A DNA stretch of 64,000 nt from Lutjanus erythropterus. Its lineage: Eukaryota > Chordata > Actinopteri > Lutjaniformes > Lutjanidae. Below are positions 50,245 through 61,456 of this stretch, one piece after another. How positions within the stretch are numbered: position 1 is the stretch's first letter; every line of letters begins with the position of its first letter. The notes under the pieces were generated by a model that did not search any database, was not told the origin of the DNA, and saw nothing but the letters and a program-made list of their open reading frames with translations. The translations under genes were made by a program, and so were the position numbers. The stretch lies in assembly GCA_020091685.1 (NCBI GenBank), contig CM034603.1, positions 18,189,584 to 18,253,583 of the forward strand, read 5' to 3'.

Positions 50245-50370
50245 TTAAAGGGGCACTTCAGTCATTTAGTGCTTCCATAAGGTTTAAGCCATGTGAGAGA
50301 CATATTGAGAGCAGAAGTGACTCTTCCACAGTCTTGCCTGTTTTTGCTCTCAATATGTCTCTCATATCAA
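50245..50370. mobile_element. MITE-like fragment with 20-bp perfect hairpin
   Basis: Begins ttttaaaggggcacttcagt, a TTAA-plus-AGGGG start like those of the other foldback families. It contains a perfect 20-bp inverted repeat, 50294-50313 against 50345-50364, with a 31-nt loop. The outer right end is not visible. Confidence 0.5.
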
Positions 50371-50624
50371 TATGTGCTCATACACTTGAGCAAGCTTGAT
50401 ACCTCAGACAACTTTCTCCCTTCCTGTTTCCTGTACTTAGATACGCTATGTGTTAGACTTGTCTGTGTTGAAAAGAAAAACACAATTTGAAGAGGGTTAA
50501 AAGATGTTCTCAGGTGACATTTAAATAATATATACTCTATAGATGCCTTTCAGTGCAGCATCATCACAGTGATGTGCGTACAACTAGAGGGCAGAATACA
50601 GCACTTGTCCATGCAGAACAACCA

Positions 50625-50710
50625 GTGCTGCCAACAGATTTAGACCCTCCTAGTGATTTAATTTCTAAAAAGCAAGTAGCGACACATTTAGCGAGGTGTC
50701 TCGCTCTTCC
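50625..50710. repeat. fish repeat fragment (agtgctgccaac start)
   Basis: agtgctgccaacagatttag, ccctcctagtgattt, aaaaagcaagtagcgaca and atttagcga follow the order of a common teleost repeat that starts AGTGTTGCCAAC. Confidence 0.45.
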
Positions 50711-51360
50711 TGTTCCTTTCCCTCTCTTGTGCCAAGCTGGCAGGCAGGAGGACAGCTGTGTCTAGAAGGGAACCCCGTGCCCGTGAAAAAACCTGTAAGA
50801 GTGATTAGTCAAACCTAAACCATGATCTTGCGAGAATTTTGCACATCACGGGTCCCCTTCTTTGTGATTGAGCAGGATGCTGCAGGAGATTAAGTTCAGT
50901 TCCTGTGAGATTCTATGAGTTTCTATGGTTACGTTGACACTCTCGCTCTGAAACTTTCAATTAGTTGGAGCTTCTCATAGTGCAAGTGAGTTTAGCTCAC
51001 TCTTTCTCTCTGGATCTGTAGGTTGGGATGTTTGAATAGCCTGTAAACATGTAAATAGTTTGTTTGAGTTCCTCTCTCACTCTTCCCTCCAGATCTCTGG
51101 TTTACTGTGTTCCTATACAGATTAGGAACTCAGTTACTTTCTAATGTAATCGGTGCCAGACATTTCCTCACTTTCCCAGACAGCTCCTTTTAGCTAAACG
51201 TTTATTTGAATAACAAATTTGGTGGAGTGATTCCTGATGATACCGACTGTCAACTTGTTAGCTAACGTTTTACATAATATATTAATATTTTCTGACAGAC
51301 AAACAAACCAATACAACTCTGAAATGGCATTTCAAGATTGAGTCAAGAATTAAACCTGTC
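50711..51360. other. no gene recognised
   Basis: Nothing recognisable. Confidence 0.5.
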
Positions 51361-51496
51361 TATAGTCACATCTTAATTTAATTAAATAATATTAGCAAAT
51401 CTAAGTAGCTAACTATCTAGCTAGCAATTGGTGCAGATTAGCTAGCTAGTTAGCTAGTGTTTTGCTAAGATTAGCCAACTTAAGATGTGACTATAT
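51361..51496. repeat. inverted repeat with GCTA-rich loop
   Basis: tatagtcacatcttaa (51361-51376) is perfectly inverted at 51480-51495. The roughly 100-nt centre is rich in agctagct palindromes. Confidence 0.75.
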
Positions 51497-51904
51497 ATAT
51501 AGCAATAAGTTGGGTTAGGGTTAGGTACAGGTACAGGTCCTGTAGCATCATCTTTAAACCACCTTCAAAACTTGGTTTTCTTCTTAGCAAGACTAGACGA
51601 GCCCAGTTCATAACATATTTAAGTACAAGAAACAGGAAAGGAGAAATTCTACCAAGGTTCAAGCTTCAAACACTGGATCCTAAATTTCCCAAAATGCAAG
51701 AGGATATATTTTTTCATTAGATCCCCAGTGCAGTAAATGCTCTTTCAAACTCTATGCCTCAGCTTGTAACACAAACTTGCTGTTATAATTTGTAGTCGTC
51801 AAGCCTAAACTAAGCTAAGGTACCCCTAATGATATCACGACACCTCTGACATCGTCAGGGTATTTTCTCAGGTGTGATGAAGCTCCTGCAACTTTATTGG
51901 TGAA

Positions 51905-52230
51905 ATCAGGGGAGTTTCTCATTAAGACAGGATTTATAAGTTGAGCCAGTGCTAGCAGACTGAATACTAAACTGGGAAACTTTTCCAAAGCAAAGCCACC
52001 AGTACGGCAAAAGCTCCATCACCCCTTGAACTTGGACTCTGAATAGCTTGAAGGCTTAATCCAGCACATCTAAAAGGCCTTTTAGGACAGTAGGGTGCCT
52101 GGTCTGTAATGAGTAAGATTTTAAAACTGATTCCAAAAGAAACTGGCAACAAGAGTAGAGAAGCTAAAACTGATGATAACGTGTTCATTCCTTTGATACA
52201 ACTGATCACTGTACTTTCATTTTTGTCACT
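51905..52230 (-). mobile_element. CR1/L2/Rex1-type LINE C-terminal fragment
   Basis: Read on the minus strand from about 52185, the frame gives SLLLLPVSFGISFKILLITD, then SSRGDGAFAVLVALLWKSFP. The pattern SLxxLPVxxxIxFKILLxT, then GDxAFAVxxxxLWxSxP is the conserved end of the ORF2 protein in L2, Rex1 and related fish LINEs. After a stop, a shifted frame shows IQSASTGSTYKSCLNEKL, which fits the RSAxSxxxFKSxLKTHL tail. The segment between the two blocks is shorter than usual. It is a dead remnant, and which of these clades it belongs to cannot be decided by eye. Confidence 0.6.
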
Positions 52231-53742
52231 GAAGCACAAACACCAGTCATTGTTGCTTGAAATAAACATATTGCAACACCTGGCATAACATCTTTAACCA
52301 TGACCATGTCAATATTATATTAACCCTCACAAGTACTGTAAGTTTTTTTTCTATTATGTAATTGTTTTAAGATTATTTTAAGTAGTCTGTTACCTAAGTT
52401 TTAGCTCACTTTTAGGTAAAGTATTGCAGTATTTAAATTTAATCCCAAACAATCTTACACTCTCTCCTATAGGCACAATCTGTGGTTAAAATCACACAGG
52501 TCACACTAATATAAACATTCAAAACACAAGGTTTGACCTTCCTATTACTACAGATATTCATGTGCTATATATATAACAATATTCATTGACATACCAACAG
52601 AGAGAGGCCTGATATAGGCCCATGAAGACAGAGATAACTGATAGGACAGGATCTCCTTGGTGTCTAGACGCTGGCGGGTTTGAAGCGAGTAGGTTGAAAA
52701 ATGAAACCTCTCAGCAGAATCTACAGGAACAATCTGAAGATTGTGGTGGCGAATGTGGTGGGTTGTGCAACACGAGGTCTGAAAGACAGGATGACAGGAC
52801 CTCAACGATATTAAAGCGTCCAACATCCAGTTGGCTCAGAAAATGTTGTTAGAATGATGAATGAGTGGATCTGCAGTCGAGGAATAAAGTCAAAATGTGA
52901 TAAAAATTTCACCAAAGCTTCATATTTAATAAAGTGACAAGACAACAGTGAAAGACTGTAAACAGTTACTTTGATGTGTATAAAAGTAGGAACACAGCCA
53001 GACAGTGAGAGGCATGTGTGCTATCGATGGGTGAAATCTGACCCTGAACTATAAATCAATTAGTTCATGTCAGGACCACCGTCCACTGGGACACACAAGA
53101 ATAGATCTGGCTTTTTCATGATTCACATTTTTATTGATTTTACAATATAAGCAATTATGCAGATTATCTAATAAGAAAATCACATGATGCACAATATAAT
53201 TTGGCTTAAATCCATGTTATTTTAGTCCTTTTGAAATATCCATATAGAGCATACCTGTCAACAATGAGAGAAATTTTCCAGTACCCCATCCACCTGCCTT
53301 ACTACTGTCTACATGCCCCTAACATTTAGACAAGGGAACATATAGTGAAAATTAAAAACAGCATTATTTGTCCATCATATCGGTCCAAAGCAAGGATCAG
53401 GTAAACTACTCCGTACATTAAGTAAGTGACTTGGGCGCACTCATACTTGGCACTTTTCCTTCTGTGTGATACACTAAAATTGCTGAGGCATATTTTAATG
53501 ACTTTGACCGACATTGCTCTTCAATAAATATGCTTAGCGTCCTCCCAATTGGGTGGAATAAACTTTTTTTTAAACGATATTATGTCCCCCCCTCTCTATA
53601 CGGTCAGCTTTTCAGTCTGCCTTCGAGTGTGGCTGTCATTTCGAACGTTTGGACAAAATGTTGTATGAACCAGTTCTGAATAAACATAACCTAACCTTTA
53701 CACTGCAAGTGATGAGAACAAGTGAGGAAAAATTTTCCCATA
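52231..53742. other. no gene recognised
   Basis: AT-rich with short unassigned frames. Confidence 0.45.
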
Positions 53743-54033
53743 GGCCTTTTCCACCAACACGGAACCGACCCTGTTGCGTTACAAGCACCTTATTTTGAAC
53801 TATTGAGAGTATTTCCATCAAAAATAAATAGGACCTGGAAAATTTGTTCCATAGCAGATTTTCCTTGGGAACAAAAATTTGGGTGTCATATTCTACAGGT
53901 TGTTGCTGTGCTTTGTGCAGCGCCCTCTGTTGATGACGATTTCATGTGTGCTGGTTCACTTGATAGCACCAAGGTTCCAAGGATCTTGAACAGAAACAGC
54001 TCAAGAACCAGAGCTTATTTGGTGGAAAAGGCC
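53743..54033. mobile_element. foldback MITE with 15-bp perfect terminal repeats
   Basis: ggccttttccaccaa at the left is perfectly inverted as ttggtggaaaaggcc (54019-54033). Inside, the sequence has the aacacggaaccgac and caagaaccagagctta blocks of a common fish palindromic element. It has no coding content. No flanking duplication was found. Confidence 0.75.
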
Positions 54034-55926
54034 AGTCAGTGAGGGCGTCCTAACCTGCTGTGAGCATCAGCAAACAGGCTAAGTGACAAATTTCTTGTTT
54101 GAAAAACCACAACATGTTTTCTTTGGTCTATAATGACGCCGATGTCCTTGCTTCCATGTGTCCGTTACGTTGGCTTGAATGTTAAGCAAGACGTTCACTG
54201 GAGGGCGCCACTCAGAGTCTAAAGAGGAAGAAGAAGAGTCAGAAGTTTCTGACAACAACAAACATGGCAACGCTGGAGGTTGTAGTAATGCACCTCTTGA
54301 GAAAAAGGCAGTGTTGTAGATGGAGCTGTTCTGTTTCTATGAAATACATCACTACATGTGGATGGAGAATTTTTCGCACTTCAGCTGACTGATGACAAAT
54401 GTCATTTCCAATACTAAATAGGATTTGTAAAACTCGCTTGTTGTGTCCTGTTGTCGTGTCTCGCTTAAACTATCGGCTACACTGCTACACAGCCCCCCAC
54501 AGCTTCTGGCAGTATTTCTCAGTTTTGTCTGTATCCATAACCTTTCAGAAATCATGCACAAATATGGACAAAATGAATGCAGAGTACAGACAGAAGGCTC
54601 CCTCCGTATTCATATGTGCATAACTTTAAGCATATATGAGCCCTCGGTCTTATACTTTCAATTATAAGCAGCTTAAAAACATAAATTGCTGACTTTTTTG
54701 TCTGTTACTCAAACTATTCAAGTATTTAAACTGGGGTTTGGCTGAGAGTAAGTTTAACTGTGACTGTTTTGACACATCTGTCTGAGCTAAACTGTTGAAT
54801 TTTAACTTTGTGGTGGAGGATTGACAGCTTCACATCTTCTATGCCTCCAACACAGTTAGCCCTAATTTTAACTAAACTTTTCGTGCAGCTGTTGGCAGCT
54901 TCTCTGTATTGAACTTCACTGCTGCCAGCTGGAGCAGCCGGCGTGCAAAGTTACTCGGCGCAGTGCTTTCATTTGTTTCTTCTCTGTTCTTCTGAGACGG
55001 TTTATGTGTCTTTAATTTTGGCTTGTGTTGTGAGTTGTTACAGGAATCACGAAAATAGCTTTGTCCAACCGAGAGTTAGTAGCAGTCGATTTGGCAGTGG
55101 GACACCTAAGCTGTTTAAAAGCTCCACCGTCCTCCTCCTCCTCGTCTTCCCCCTCTCCCTGCCTCACAGACAAAGTGACTTGACTCCAGGCTGTGTTTGC
55201 TATACACCACAGCATCACTGAGACATTCAATAATGTTTTTCTATAATTAGAAGCTGTAGTAGCGCACACATTTCCCCTCCTTATTCCTTTCTGGTTGCTG
55301 TTGGCTGCATCCCTAGTTTTAAGATATGAGCTATACCTCCTCACCATATGGCTACCTGACATGTAAGCAGACTCTATATTATCCACGGTTTTATTGCAGC
55401 ACATTCATTTCCCTCATGATTCTGTGAGAACACTGTGTCCACAATAAAACTGATAGATAGAACTGGAAGTTGCTCCTGTTCATAACTTTTATCACATGCT
55501 TTATCTCCAGACCAGGAGTACACAGATTACATGTAATAGAATTCTGTACATTAGGATACAGAAAAGTTAACTATATTTCATTAGAATTGCAGAGGGAAAA
55601 GATGTAAATAGATCACCATCATCTAAAATGAGAAAAATTGTCATTTTAACCAGGGTGTGCTTTGCAATGTGGGTAAAAGATGTTTTGTTATGGTACAGAA
55701 AACCAGTTCTTGATCTGATTTTAGAGAGCAGCATAAATTAATGCATTCTGTGACTATTTGTTTTTGTGAAGTTGGAAGTTACATTCCTGTTTTTCGAACA
55801 ACAAGCTCATATTGTGTTAGTATAAATTAACAAAACATTCTGCTGCTTTGCCACGAGCATTTAACAGGCAGCTCGCTTTGTGTCCAAAAAATATATATCT
55901 AAATAATTACATTGACATCTAGTCAA
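54034..55926. other. no gene recognised; lone hAT-like right end at 55308
   Basis: About 1.9 kb. gcatcccta at 55307-55315 matches the right terminus of the TAGGGATG-type hAT at 40.1 kb, but no left end was found. GC-balanced sequence with a CTC-rich run near 55130 lies at 54880-55220. Confidence 0.35.
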
Positions 55927-57066
55927 CTAATGGCTTGAAATAAAACATATTTTATGAGGACAGAACCAATATAAATGCAACATATTTTCAATGTCAGATT
56001 TATAGAAACAACAGTTTTCATCCTCTTTCACATGCCAAGCATTTTTCTTGTACTCAGTATTGTAAACAGGCTTTTTAATTGAAAATTTTGTGTCTTGGTA
56101 TCTAAAATAGAGTTCTAAGTTTTTACACATCTGTCTCCATGACAGTGAGTTATTGAATATCCCCTCCCAGTGCAACTGATTCTTTTCAGGTGTATCATTT
56201 AAATCATATACCTTAAAAACCATTGTATATAAAAGGATGGATTTTTTGTCTTTCAAACCAGAAACTGTTTTTCATGGAAGGTTTGCACACCAACAGTTTT
56301 CTTCCAGCATTTTTCACTTTTTTTCTTCCAAGCTAAAGGCACTGCAGCCACTAACTGATAATATCTAACTTCAGACCAAAATCCTCCAAATGTTTCACAA
56401 AATATGAATTATTTCCATTCAAATCAGTTATATCATTAATAAAAAAATAATGCCCTTTTGAACAAAGTGTTCCCAATAGATAGGTAATATGTCGCTTCCT
56501 AAATTGGAATTAAACTAAGAATTTGTTGCAACAACAGAGTCTGGTGGGAAATACTGGAGGTGTAACCAATCTGGACAAATGGAAAAAGTTTATACTTAAA
56601 TTTTGGATGAATATCATAAATTAGTTGTGAGGAGCTCCAATCAGGATTCCAATGTCTTTTCTGTGGCCATGATGCTTTTAAAACCAGGTTTAATGCCTTA
56701 AGATTAATTGACTTAATTCCTCCTCCATCTAAACAATTGTACAAATATTTACGCGTGATTTTTCCTGATTTGTTATTCCATATAAAATTTAATTTTCATC
56801 AGGGGATGAAAGATACATTAATTAAAAAGTAAGTAAATTGAGAGGTACACAAAGGGTGACTACACCAAACAAGAATGATGTTGTTGATTTCCATGGACAT
56901 AATATCTTTTCCATTTTTTGAAGCTTGCACTGAAAGTTTGTTTTAACAAGTTCATCCATCTGTTTTAGAATATGAATACCAAATACATCTATTGATCCAT
57001 CTGAACATGTGAGTGTGGGATTGCATGAGAATTTGAGTGTAGAACCAAGTAAAGAAGTGACTAATC
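55927..57066 (-). mobile_element. L1-type LINE remnant, C-terminal half of ORF2
   Basis: On the minus strand, from right to left, three blocks appear in the order expected of L1/Tx1-type ORF2 after the reverse transcriptase core. First is DELVKTNFQCKLQKMEKIL at about 56900-56960. Next is NFIWNNKSGKITRKYLYNCL followed by DGGGIKSINLKALNLVLKAS, with QTLLLQQILSL near 56530. Last, in the frame 56256-55927, is LHWEGIFNNSLSWRQMCKN, ending NMLHLYWFCP. FxWNxKxxKIxRxxL-GGG is a hallmark of the family. The frame is broken by several shifts and stops between blocks. No endonuclease or catalytic YADD region remains. This is a 5'-truncated, long-dead copy. Confidence 0.75.
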
Positions 57067-58318
57067 ACTTTTATAATGTTTTAATTGGTAAAGTCATTCA
57101 ATTATTTTCTGTAAGAAGTAACTCGTAACTGTAGTAACTGCAGTGCTCAACACTGTTCACTACATTTAACAGGTAATTAGTGATTGCATCAGAATACATG
57201 TTTAAAGTAACCCTCCCAACCTTGTTTACCTCATAAAATTCCTCCATGTTTTGGTGACTCCTACACTGAACATAGAAGCTCTTCATGAATTCAAAAGGAA
57301 GCACTTAAACATCCATGGAGAAAATCTTTGTTTGCATTAGCCGTTGTTTGTTTGCTCATCGGATCCTCCCTCTTCCCTCCCTCGGCCACCACTTGCATCA
57401 TTACACCATTCAGCCCCGGCGCTGGTGTAAAGGGGGTAAAACCAGCCCCTTTGGAATCCTTCAATGGCCATTATTAGTATTCTGTGGGGAAATAAAAGGA
57501 CCCATCTGTGGAGGTGGTGATGAGGGGGTGACAGGAGGACAGGGGGAGGAGGAGGGGAGGCGAGGTAGGGCGTCCCTTGAGAGACTGAGGGATTAACCAC
57601 TGACACATGGAGCTTGCTAATAAGGCGGTTCAGAGGACCCCATCTATAGGATCAGTACATGTCCATGTAACACACACCAGACACGCACAAACAGTCATAC
57701 AGTTTCATAAATGTTAGTTTTCATGCACTCAAGCTGAATCTCAAAGTGTTTCGCACACACATACAGGCAAACACACACAGCCGGATCTTGGCATCTTTAT
57801 TAAATTTGTAGTAGGGCCACATCTGGTCACATACACCCGGAGAACAAAAGGAAGAGGTGGAGGGGGGGGGGGGCCCAGTGTCAGATATGGAGATTTCATT
57901 CCGTGCCGCAGAGTATTAATGTGCGTGTGCACGCGCCGAGCATCTGTCACATATAATTGGAGGGTGTCAGGTGTGGACACGGGGGCCAGATTCAGTCCAC
58001 CCACAACATGAATTGTCTGCTCCTGTGACTGGTAGAATCTGTGTGTCAACATCTATATTTATTATGGGGCTGACCCAGAGGTTTGGGGACGATGACTGCC
58101 TGATGGGGGATGAATGACTCTCAGGATTGCCATGAATCATGCTGCATCACCCCGCAGACCAGAAGCGTCTCATTTGCCGTGGCCTCAACGTCGCTGTTGT
58201 CAATTTAATCAGAATTCATTGATTGTCCGGAGCTTTACTCCAGAGAGGGATTTTTTTGTTGGCTGAGAAAAAAACATCCCCCTCAGTTTGTGTTTGTAGT
58301 AAATGTTTACACTTAAGT
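57067..58318. other. no gene recognised; candidate conserved noncoding blocks
   Basis: 57320-57650 and 58060-58240 have balanced composition and motif-like runs (ggccattattagtattctg; ttgtcaatttaatcagaatt). A run of 12 G occurs at 57862-57873. No coding signature was found. Confidence 0.4.
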
Positions 58319-59632
58319 TTAAAAGGATAGTTTGGATATTTAATATTGTTGTATGAGGTACTTGTTGATAATGGTCTCAAGTTTGGAGAAGCCGAGAGGA
58401 GTACCAGCATGGAAGCTAAACAAAGTACTGCTGTAGACAGGGTGAGCGATGAAAGGTATTTTAGCCACTTACAAAAAGTCCACCTAAAAAAAAATCAGTA
58501 TCAGTTTAAGTGTAAGCTATATTTACAATATTGCCATCACTTTCCTTTCAGACAGCCTTTTCTGATGGGAAACCACTGTTCATTCATTCATTTTCTGTAA
58601 CCACTGGAAACTAACTGATCGAGGAGGTGGTTGACCAGCAACTGTGTCCGGTTGGTTTGCAGAGAGCAATGTTTTTCTTATATAATGAAGGTTTCCTGTT
58701 GGAAGAGGCTGTTTGATGGCAAAATAAAGTGGTGAAAATATTGTAAATATAACATACTCTTAAACTGATACTGATTTTTTAGATACTGGCTTCCGGGCCA
58801 GAACCAGACCACCAATGGGCCCAATCCGGCCCAATGGTTGACTTTGCATGGAGTGAAAATTGCATAGACGTCATTAATTCCAATTTTTCAATAAAATAAA
58901 CTGCTGTTCCTGATTTGTCCACTGGGGGTTCTGCTGTCCTAATAAGAGTAGCAGGCCCAACAGTAGATATACATTAGATCAGATGCAATGTGACACAATA
59001 CTGCCAAGCACAGGCTATTATACATAAAGGAGCCAGAGTGTCAGGTTTTCCAAGAAAAATGGACAAGTTCCTGTTTCTTCTCAGATAGATAGGAAGCCAG
59101 TGTACTTTTTTGCATGTTCACAGCACCTTGCAGTGCTCAAAGAATATAAAATCTGGTGCGAAAAATACAAGAACAAAAAATATAAGGACAAAGACAACTT
59201 GAGACCAGAGAAGATAAAAGACTTGTTGGCTGGTTTGAGGACACAGCAGTCTGTTTTTGGTCATAGCGGAGAGATCAGCGATGCAGCTGCGATACCTAGC
59301 TATCAAAGCCATAGCCTACTCTCAGGGACAGTTTGTGAAGACACGTTGAATGCTGAAGAAATAATCATCAAACAAATGGATGATTCTTTAATTGTGAATG
59401 CTTTCAGTATGCCTTTGTACTTCATGACAGGAGAAATTGATGTGATGTTAAGTTATGTAGTGGTTTTGCTGGTCCAGCCCACTTGAGATCAGACTAAAAT
59501 GAGTTTGACACTCCTGTATTAGGTAGACCTTTTCAAAAATAGTGGACACAGCACCGTCATCTACTGAAGGTAATACACTGACTGTCAGCAAGTTCCTCGT
59601 ACAATATCAAATAATCCAAACTATCCCTTTAA
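58319..59632. mobile_element. TTAA-flanked palindromic element, interrupted by a hAT
   Basis: Left end TTAA, aaggatagtttggatattt. Right end aataatccaaactatccct, TTAA. The arms pair over long stretches: atattgttgtatgaggtact with its inverse near 59590, and ctaaaaaaaaatcagtatca, gtttaag, tatatttacaatatt (58485-58540) with the inverse at about 58735-58782. The loop includes cattcattcattttctgtaa (58578-58601), which resembles a reversed LINE 3' tail. The right arm is split by the hAT at 58785-59516. Confidence 0.75.
58785..59516 (+). mobile_element. internally deleted hAT transposon with transposase fragment
   Basis: The right terminus ends tgagtttgacactcctg, the inverse of the widespread CAGGAGTGTCAAACTCA hAT end. 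It is preceded by the ggtccagcccacttgagatc region typical of that family. A frame at 59100-59486 encodes LAVLKEYKIWCEKYKNKKY, then KIKDLLAGLRTQQSVF, then EISDAAAIPSYQ. This pattern (KEYxxxxxYxxKHxxKY, then LLxxLxxQQxxF, then SxxAAxxxSY) is seen near the N-terminus of hAT transposases of the ZBED5/GTF2IRD2-related kind. The histidine of the BED-like block is lost, and the frame then joins the 3' terminal region directly, so the catalytic core is deleted. An imperfect 8-bp duplication, ttttagat and tattaggt, flanks it. The left terminus is degraded. Confidence 0.6.
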
Positions 59633-61012
59633 TATCTCTGTTAAAGCTGGAGAGCAGGACCTGTTTGTTTTGCTGTACAAATTATCTTGTCACCAAGTGC
59701 CGCACAAACACACGGGATCCAAGTGCATGAACACGAGACCCTTCCTCTCGTGAGACTTACCTGTCACCGCTACCACTGTACACCAGCCCCCAAGAGTCTC
59801 CACTCAAGCTTGATGGGGGAAACCACTGCACCACCAGCTTTGGCAGGAAGGTTTCAACACTTCCTCACAGTAGATTTGTTTGTGAAAGCAATTCAAATTG
59901 TCTTGGTGTGCAGTTCCGGTTCCTGCTCATGAATGTGTGCTGACATGAGGAAAAGTATTGCTCATTACCTCGAGCTTTCATTCATGCTAGGTACGTAATG
60001 TGACACACGGGTTGATGAAACTGCTCGGAGTGGGAATCTACCCAAGGGGCCCGGCAATTAACAGGCGTGCAGAGCAGCCTCAACAACAATATGGCGCGGG
60101 GGGTTCTGTCTCCCTCAGTCTCTCTCTGTCTAACCTAAATTTAACTTAAATGACAATATAGTTTAGAGTGCTGGGATGGAAATAGATCACTGGGGCCGGA
60201 GGAGAGACAAGGTAATGTAATGTCATTCACCGCAAATCAGGTCTCGTTGGCTTCCTGAGATACGCTGGATCCAGAAATAGAATTTTGCTGACAGAGGAAG
60301 TTGTTGCGACCAAAGATCGATACACTCGCTCGCCCCCCTGCTTTAAGCCTCAGGCATTTTTCTGAGCACTGCATTTTGTTTTCCCTGTTCCTGTCTGCTC
60401 GTGCCTTGACTTAAGACAATAAGAAAGTTTACTCTTCATAGACTGTAGTAGGCACAGAGTCGGCTTACTGGGGAATTATGCAGACTGAGGCTACAGTCAG
60501 TCTTGGAAATTTTTTTGTACTTTTACAAGAAGGGATATAAGTAAGGATTATTTTCATTATTGATGAAACTTAATTATTGTCAGACTAGTCCATGAAATGT
60601 CTAATGTCTGGCCACCACCCTCACGCATCCTTTATCATGCCGATCACAACCACTAATTTCAATATGATGACTGACAGATGAGCGTCACCTGTTCAGATTT
60701 GAAAAGTCACGCCTCTGTCTGTTTGAGCACAACAAACCGGACTCACAAAACTCATTTAAACTTAAATATGAATCAAGATTCTATTACTGCATTGCCTGTT
60801 TGTCACCTCAAATGTTTTCAGAATGTATTCATATTTTATTGTATTATTTACCTGTAATTTGAGAAAGTTTAACCAGGCTACCATGGACCAAGCGCCACCT
60901 CAACTTGCATGTGCTACTCAGCGCTGCATCACGTTTCATTGTTCCGATCGCTGTCTGTCCAGTTGACACTAGATTATCAATTTGATATTACAGTAAACAA
61001 CAAAACAACAAA
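59633..61012. other. no gene recognised
   Basis: Includes a CpG-richer stretch at 60000-60320. No recognisable coding content. Confidence 0.45.
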
Positions 61013-61088
61013 TCAAATTTTGATGACAGGTGACAGACTGATCGGTAAGGAGTCAGGGTGGTTGCCTGCTACCAGGAGTCACAGTTAT
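61013..61088. repeat. dispersed repeat, copy 2 (partner near 3.1 kb)
   Basis: attttgatgac, cagactgat, cggtaaggagtcagggtggt, tgcctgctacc, aggagtc. It aligns with 3058-3135 with one gap of about 6 bp. Confidence 0.6.
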
Positions 61089-61438
61089 ATGACATCAGTC
61101 TAAACACAGTAGCCTTTAACGTTTCAAACATGGTGGAACATACAACAAAACTAATGGTTACGTGTATTTCAGGATATGAATAACAAGGACAAAACTTTCG
61201 GTATGTTGTTGATATATCATTAACATGAACTGAAATTGACTCACCTTTAATTCTGTGAATAAATCTGGATGTCTGTCTTTGAGGTGCTTGAAGTTCTGTG
61301 GCTTTCTTAGCATGCAGGTTTTGCAAATTTATTATTAATCCATAATGATCTGCCTGTATACAAATGCACATCCGTGTTCGACACGCAGAGTTGTTGCTTT
61401 GCCTGCAGTTGTTATCATCTTTGTCATGTTAGTAGGCA

Positions 61439-61456
61439 TTCTTCTTCTTCTTCTTT
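61439..61456. repeat. TTC microsatellite
   Basis: Six TTC units. Confidence 0.85.
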
